Of a stretch of 8,381 bases of DNA, positions 5,843 to 8,381 are shown in pieces. The DNA comes from an uncultured Clostridia bacterium. GTDB taxonomy: Bacteria > Bacillota > Clostridia > Christensenellales > Aristaeellaceae. The position numbers and the translations under genes are program-made. Within the stretch, counting starts at the first letter, position 1, and each line of letters opens with the position of its first letter. The stretch is from the NCBI GenBank assembly GCA_946496415.1, contig CAMMGP010000038.1, positions 1-8,381 on the forward strand, written 5' to 3'. Under the pieces are notes generated by a model. It was not told the origin of the DNA. It searched no databases and was given only the letters and a program-made list of their open reading frames with translations.

Positions 5843-5873
5843 CGCCGCCCGCGACGGTCTGCCGCGGGCGGCG
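5843..5873. repeat. Perfect 11-bp inverted repeat (hairpin) between tyrS and yigZ
   Basis: CGCCGCCCGCG (5843-5853) and CGCGGGCGGCG (5863-5873) are perfect complements around a 9-nt loop. On the minus strand no T-run follows (CTGATTCCAAAACG), so it is not a standard terminator for tyrS and may be a processing or stabilising stem. On the plus strand it is followed by GTGGTTTTA, a weak terminator-like tail that could stop antisense transcription from the HD gene. Confidence 0.55.
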
Positions 5874-5879
5874 GTGGTT

Positions 5880-7112
5880 TTACGCCAGCTTGAAGCGATG
5901 GTAAGTCTTCTTGCCCTTGCGCACCAGGGCGCCCTCGCCGGAAAGCATCTCGGGGGTAAAGCGGAAGTCCACGTCCGTGACCTTTTCGTCATTGACGGTG
6001 ACGCCGCCCTGCTGGATGGTCTTGCGCGCCTCGCCGTTGGACTTGCAGAGGCCGGCGCGGGCAAGCAGCGCCACGAGGCGGCTTTCCTCCGCCAGTTCCG
6101 CCGCCGTGAGCGCGGTGGTGGGCACGCTGCCACCCATGGCGCCGCCGCCAAAGAGAGCCTCGGCCGCGTCGCGGGCCTTGACGGCCTCTTCCTCGCCGTG
6201 GATGAGTTTGGTGACCTCAAAGGCCAGCACGCGCTTGGCCTCGTTGATGGCCGCGTCCTTGAGCGCGCCGAGGCGGCGCACTTCGTCCATGGGCAGGAAG
6301 GTGAGAAGCGCCAGGCACTTTTCCACGTCCGCGTCGTCGACATTGCGCCAGTACTGATAGAACTCGTAGGGCGAGGTGCGGTTGGGATCGAGCCAGAGCG
6401 CGCCCTTTTCCGTCTTGCCCATCTTTCGGCCGTCGGACGTCAAAAGCAGCTTGAAGGTGAGGGCGAAGGCGGGCTTTTGCTCCTTGCGGCGGATGAGATC
6501 CGCGCCGGAGAGCATGTTCGACCACTGGTCGTCGCCGCCGGCCTGCAGCGTGCAGCCGTAGCGCTTGAACAGCTCGAGGAAGTCGTAGGACTGCATGATC
6601 ATGTAGTTGAACTCGAGGAAGGTCAGCCCCCGCTCCATGCGCTGCTTGTAGCACTCGGCGGTGAGCATGCGGTTGACGGAGAACAGCGACCCGACTTCGC
6701 GCAAAAAGTCGATGTAGTTGAGATTGCGCAGCCAGTCGGCGTTGTTGGCGATGAGGGCGGCGTTCTCGCGGCCGGAATCGAAATCGAGGAACTTCGCCAT
6801 CTGCTTTTTGATGCAGGAGACGTTGTGGTCCACGGTTTCCACGGTCATCATCTTGCGCAGGTCGCTCTTGCCGGAGGGGTCGCCGATCATGCCCGTGCCG
6901 CCGCCCATGAGGGCGATGGGGCGATGGCCGGCGCGCTGCAGATGCGCCATGGCCATGATGGGAATGTAGTGGCCGATGTGCAGGCTGTCGGCGGTGGGGT
7001 CAAAGCCGGTGTAGAAGGTGACCATGCCCTCGTCGAAGGCCTTGTAAAGCTCGTCCTCAAAGGTGACCTGGGCGATAAAGCCGCGCTCTTTCAAGATGTC
7101 CAGTGCGTTCAA
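5880..7112 (-). CDS. tyrS: Tyrosyl-tRNA synthetase
   Basis: The 410-residue class Ic synthetase charges tRNA-Tyr. It shows Y34 in FYTGFDPTADSLHIGH with the HIGH motif at 45-48, the tyrosine-binding residues Y170, Q174 and D177 (FNYMIMQSYDF), GGDDQW (192-197), and the KMSKS-equivalent KMGKT (230-234). An S4-type RNA-binding domain lies at about 345-405 (LVALLARAGLCKSNGEARKTI, then GGVTVNDEKV). Length matches the bacterial TyrS with C-terminal S4 domain. The start is TTG 7112-7110: AGGAGG at 7126-7121 has an 8-nt spacer, and the residues NALDILKERGFIAQ match the family N-terminus. It begins 15 nt after the aminotransferase stop, and the ribosome binding site lies in that gap, so the two are in one operon under the T-box at 8381-8324. 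The TTG start may lower translation relative to the first gene. Confidence 0.97.
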   Translation of the reverse strand: MNALDILKERGFIAQVTFEDELYKAFDEGMVTFYTGFDPTADSLHIGHYIPIMAMAHLQRAGHRPIALMGGGTGMIGDPSGKSDLRKMMTVETVDHNVSCIKKQMAKFLDFDSGRENAALIANNADWLRNLNYIDFLREVGSLFSVNRMLTAECYKQRMERGLTFLEFNYMIMQSYDFLELFKRYGCTLQAGGDDQWSNMLSGADLIRRKEQKPAFALTFKLLLTSDGRKMGKTEKGALWLDPNRTSPYEFYQYWRNVDDADVEKCLALLTFLPMDEVRRLGALKDAAINEAKRVLAFEVTKLIHGEEEAVKARDAAEALFGGGAMGGSVPTTALTAAELAEESRLVALLARAGLCKSNGEARKTIQQGGVTVNDEKVTDVDFRFTPEMLSGEGALVRKGKKTYHRFKLA

Positions 7113-7127
7113 CGGTATATCCTCCTG

Positions 7128-8306
7128 TTATTGAGCCAATGCCGCGCCCAGCGCGCGCATGCCCTTGTCGATGTCCTCAATGGTGGCGTTGGAGAAGTTC
7201 AGGCGCATGGTGTTTTCGTGGCCGCCCTCCACGTAGAAGAAGGTGCCGGGAACGTAGGCGACGTTGTTTTCCAGGCACCTGTCCAGCAGCGCCTTGGCGT
7301 CCATGCCCTCGGGAAGCTCAGCCCAGACGAAGAGGCCGCCTTCAGGAACGGTGTGGCGCGTGCCCGCGGGCAGGTACTTAAAGCCCTCCAGCATGGCGTC
7401 CAGCTGCTTTTTGTAGTCGCCGCAGATGCGCTTTAAGTGGCCGGGCATCAGGCCCTTGCGCAGGTAAGCGTCGATGATGGCCTGCACAAGCAGCGGCGAG
7501 TGCACGTCCGTGGACTGCTTGCCGATGGTCATCTTGCGGATGAGCATTTTGTTGCCCACCGCCGCGCCCAGGCGCATGCCGGGGGAGACGTACTTGGAGA
7601 AGCTGGAAAGGTAGACCACCCAGCCCTCTTCATCGAAGGCCTTGATGGCGGGCAGCGCCTCGCCCGCATAGCGCAAATCGCGGTAGGGGTCGTCCTCGGC
7701 AAGGACCACGCCGTACTGGCAGGCCAGTTGGGCCATGGCCTTGCGGCGCTCCAGCGAGAGGGTCACGCCGGTGGGGTTCTGGAAGCTGGGGATGATGTAC
7801 ATCAGCTTCGGGCTGTATTTTTTGATCTTTTCCTCGACATCCTCGGGGATGACGCCGTTTTCGTCCGTGGCCACGGGGATGATACGGGCGTTGTAGGTGT
7901 GCATGGCCTGCAGAGCGCCCAGGAAGGTGGGGTCTTCGGCGAGAATGACGTCGCCCGGCTCGACCAGCGCCTTGATGAGCAGATCGAAGCCCTGCGTGCC
8001 GCCCTGCACGGGCAAAAGTTCGCCCGCTCCGGCGCGGAAGCCGACTTCGGAAAGGAACTCGCCCGCGCTCTCGATGAAGGGGCCGAAGCCCTCGGTGGCG
8101 CCGTACTGCAAAAGCGACGTGCCGTACTTTGCCAGCACTTCCACGGCCAGTTCGGAGATGACCTCCGGCTCCAGAGCCGCATTGGAGGGGTTGCCGCCGG
8201 CGAAGGAGATCATGCCGGGCTTGCCCAGCAGTTTGAAGATCTCGCGGATGGCGGAACCGGTGATGGGCCGCATGTGCGGCGCGAATACTTCCTCGGTGAA
8301 TTTCAT
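7128..8306 (-). CDS. PLP-dependent class I/II aminotransferase (2-aminoadipate/aromatic type)
   Basis: The 392-residue enzyme is a fold-type I aminotransferase, related to LysN/aromatic aminotransferases and to MocR C-terminal domains. Features are MISFAGGNPSNAALEP (32-47), YGATEGF (68-74), VQGGTQGFDLL (100-110), QNPTG (176-180) with N177, AEDDPYRDL (203-211) with D206 and Y208 contacting the cofactor, the Schiff-base K238 in SSFSKYVSPGMRLG with R245, and near the C-terminus NTMRLNFS, whose Arg should bind the substrate carboxylate. There is no N-terminal GntR DNA-binding domain, so it is an enzyme, not a MocR regulator. The start is ATG 8306-8304, with AGGGAGG at 8320-8314 and a 7-nt spacer. 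It is first in the T-box operon with tyrS. That context suggests an aromatic substrate, for example transamination of 4-hydroxyphenylpyruvate to tyrosine, but sequence alone does not fix specificity. Confidence 0.93.
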   Translation of the reverse strand: MKFTEEVFAPHMRPITGSAIREIFKLLGKPGMISFAGGNPSNAALEPEVISELAVEVLAKYGTSLLQYGATEGFGPFIESAGEFLSEVGFRAGAGELLPVQGGTQGFDLLIKALVEPGDVILAEDPTFLGALQAMHTYNARIIPVATDENGVIPEDVEEKIKKYSPKLMYIIPSFQNPTGVTLSLERRKAMAQLACQYGVVLAEDDPYRDLRYAGEALPAIKAFDEEGWVVYLSSFSKYVSPGMRLGAAVGNKMLIRKMTIGKQSTDVHSPLLVQAIIDAYLRKGLMPGHLKRICGDYKKQLDAMLEGFKYLPAGTRHTVPEGGLFVWAELPEGMDAKALLDRCLENNVAYVPGTFFYVEGGHENTMRLNFSNATIEDIDKGMRALGAALAQ

Positions 8307-8323
8307 ACGCAAACCTCCCTGAC

Positions 8324-8351
8324 AAAAAAATCGCCCTCCCAAAGGAAGGCG
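8324..8351 (-). terminator. T-box-controlled intrinsic terminator
   Basis: The arms CGCCTTCC (8351-8344) and GGAGGGCG (8339-8332) form 8 bp with one G-U pair around a TTTG loop. One A and seven T (8330-8324) follow. It ends 4 nt before the aminotransferase ribosome binding site. Its 5' arm is the same segment the antiterminator uses, so the two structures exclude each other. Confidence 0.9.
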
Positions 8352-8381
8352 ACGGATCGCGGTACCACTTCCGTTTGCCGC
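8324..8381 (-). promoter_or_regulatory. T-box riboswitch leader, 3' part (antiterminator and terminator)
   Basis: The minus strand carries the T-box core GTGGTACCGCG (8368-8358). A canonical antiterminator can be drawn: helix A1, GGAAG (8372-8368) with CTTCC (8348-8344); a 7-nt bulge TGGTACC (8367-8361); helix A2, GCG (8360-8358) with CGC (8351-8349). In T-box RNAs the TGGN of this bulge pairs with the NCCA end of uncharged tRNA. TGGT implies a tRNA with discriminator base A, as in bacterial tRNA-Tyr and several others. Stem I with the specifier codon lies beyond the right edge, so the tRNA cannot be read directly; tyrS in the operon makes tRNA-Tyr the best guess. Starvation for the cognate amino acid should raise expression of the aminotransferase, tyrS and probably yigZ. 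Confidence 0.92.

Noticed and set aside
4426..5904. Plus-strand open frame of about 490 codons spanning the start of ilvE, the HD gene and yigZ
   Set aside because: It crosses a divergent promoter region and recognised genes in other frames, and its translation resembles no protein family.
5808..7436. Very long plus-strand open frame (over 540 codons) opposite tyrS and the aminotransferase
   Set aside because: It is an antisense shadow caused by high GC at third codon positions. The product is low-complexity, rich in Ala, Gly, Val and His, and the minus-strand genes there have clear family motifs.
8307..8342. Upstream in-frame start at 8342 for the aminotransferase
   Set aside because: It lies inside the loop of the T-box terminator. 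The ATG at 8306 has an ideal AGGGAGG ribosome binding site.
8352..8374. Alternative pairing ACGGA (8374-8370) with TCCGT (8356-8352) as antiterminator helix
   Set aside because: It does not leave the conserved 7-nt TGGTACC bulge in the usual context and does not compete properly with the terminator. The GGAAG/CTTCC plus GCG/CGC fold matches the canonical T-box architecture.
1..8381. Mobile elements, CRISPR arrays, phage genes, tRNA or rRNA genes
   Set aside because: No transposase or integrase motifs, direct repeat arrays, terminal inverted repeats or tRNA-like folds were recognised. All gaps between genes are under 170 bp.

Overview
The window looks like a chromosomal housekeeping stretch from a GC-rich member of the Bacillota, most likely Clostridia. 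The evidence is strong GGAGG-type ribosome binding sites, frequent TTG and GTG starts, sigma-A-like promoters, U-tract terminators and a T-box riboswitch. The exact lineage cannot be fixed from this sequence. Nine complete genes and one gene cut by the left edge are supported. All but one lie on the minus strand, so transcription mostly runs from high to low coordinates. No mobile element, CRISPR array, tRNA or rRNA was seen.

Read in the direction of transcription, the right edge (8381-8324) holds the 3' part of a T-box leader: the TGGT-containing T-box bulge, a complete antiterminator and the competing terminator. It controls a class I/II PLP aminotransferase (8306-7128), followed 15 nt later by tyrS (7112-5880, TTG start). 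After a 62-nt gap with a perfect 11-bp hairpin comes yigZ (5817-5173). yigZ ends tail-to-tail, overlapping by 34 bp, with the only plus-strand gene, an HD-domain protein (4670-5206). Because tyrS is in the operon, the T-box probably senses tRNA-Tyr, and the aminotransferase may act on aromatic amino acids. The specifier loop lies outside the window, so this is inference.

From the divergent promoter region (4503-4669), ilvE (4502-3432, branched-chain aminotransferase) is read leftward from a TTGCAA-17-TATAAT promoter and ends at a strong intrinsic terminator. Next is a tight cluster of an RluA-type pseudouridine synthase (3370-2504), a Cof-type HAD phosphatase (2529-1699) and trmL (1702-1187). 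The genes overlap by 26 bp and 4 bp, and two of the three act on RNA modification. No promoter is visible between the ilvE terminator and the synthase, so the cluster may depend on readthrough.

A third minus-strand unit begins at a TTGCAT-17-TATACT promoter (1150-1122). It encodes an unrecognised 86-residue membrane protein, a family 4 (4Fe-4S) uracil-DNA glycosylase (801-238), and a second UDG-superfamily gene that overlaps it by 8 bp and runs off the left edge. The second gene lacks the iron-sulfur cysteines in its visible half. The window is mostly ordinary metabolism and translation. The points most worth a second look are the UDG pair, the T-box/aminotransferase/tyrS arrangement and the terminator placed directly against the synthase ribosome binding site.
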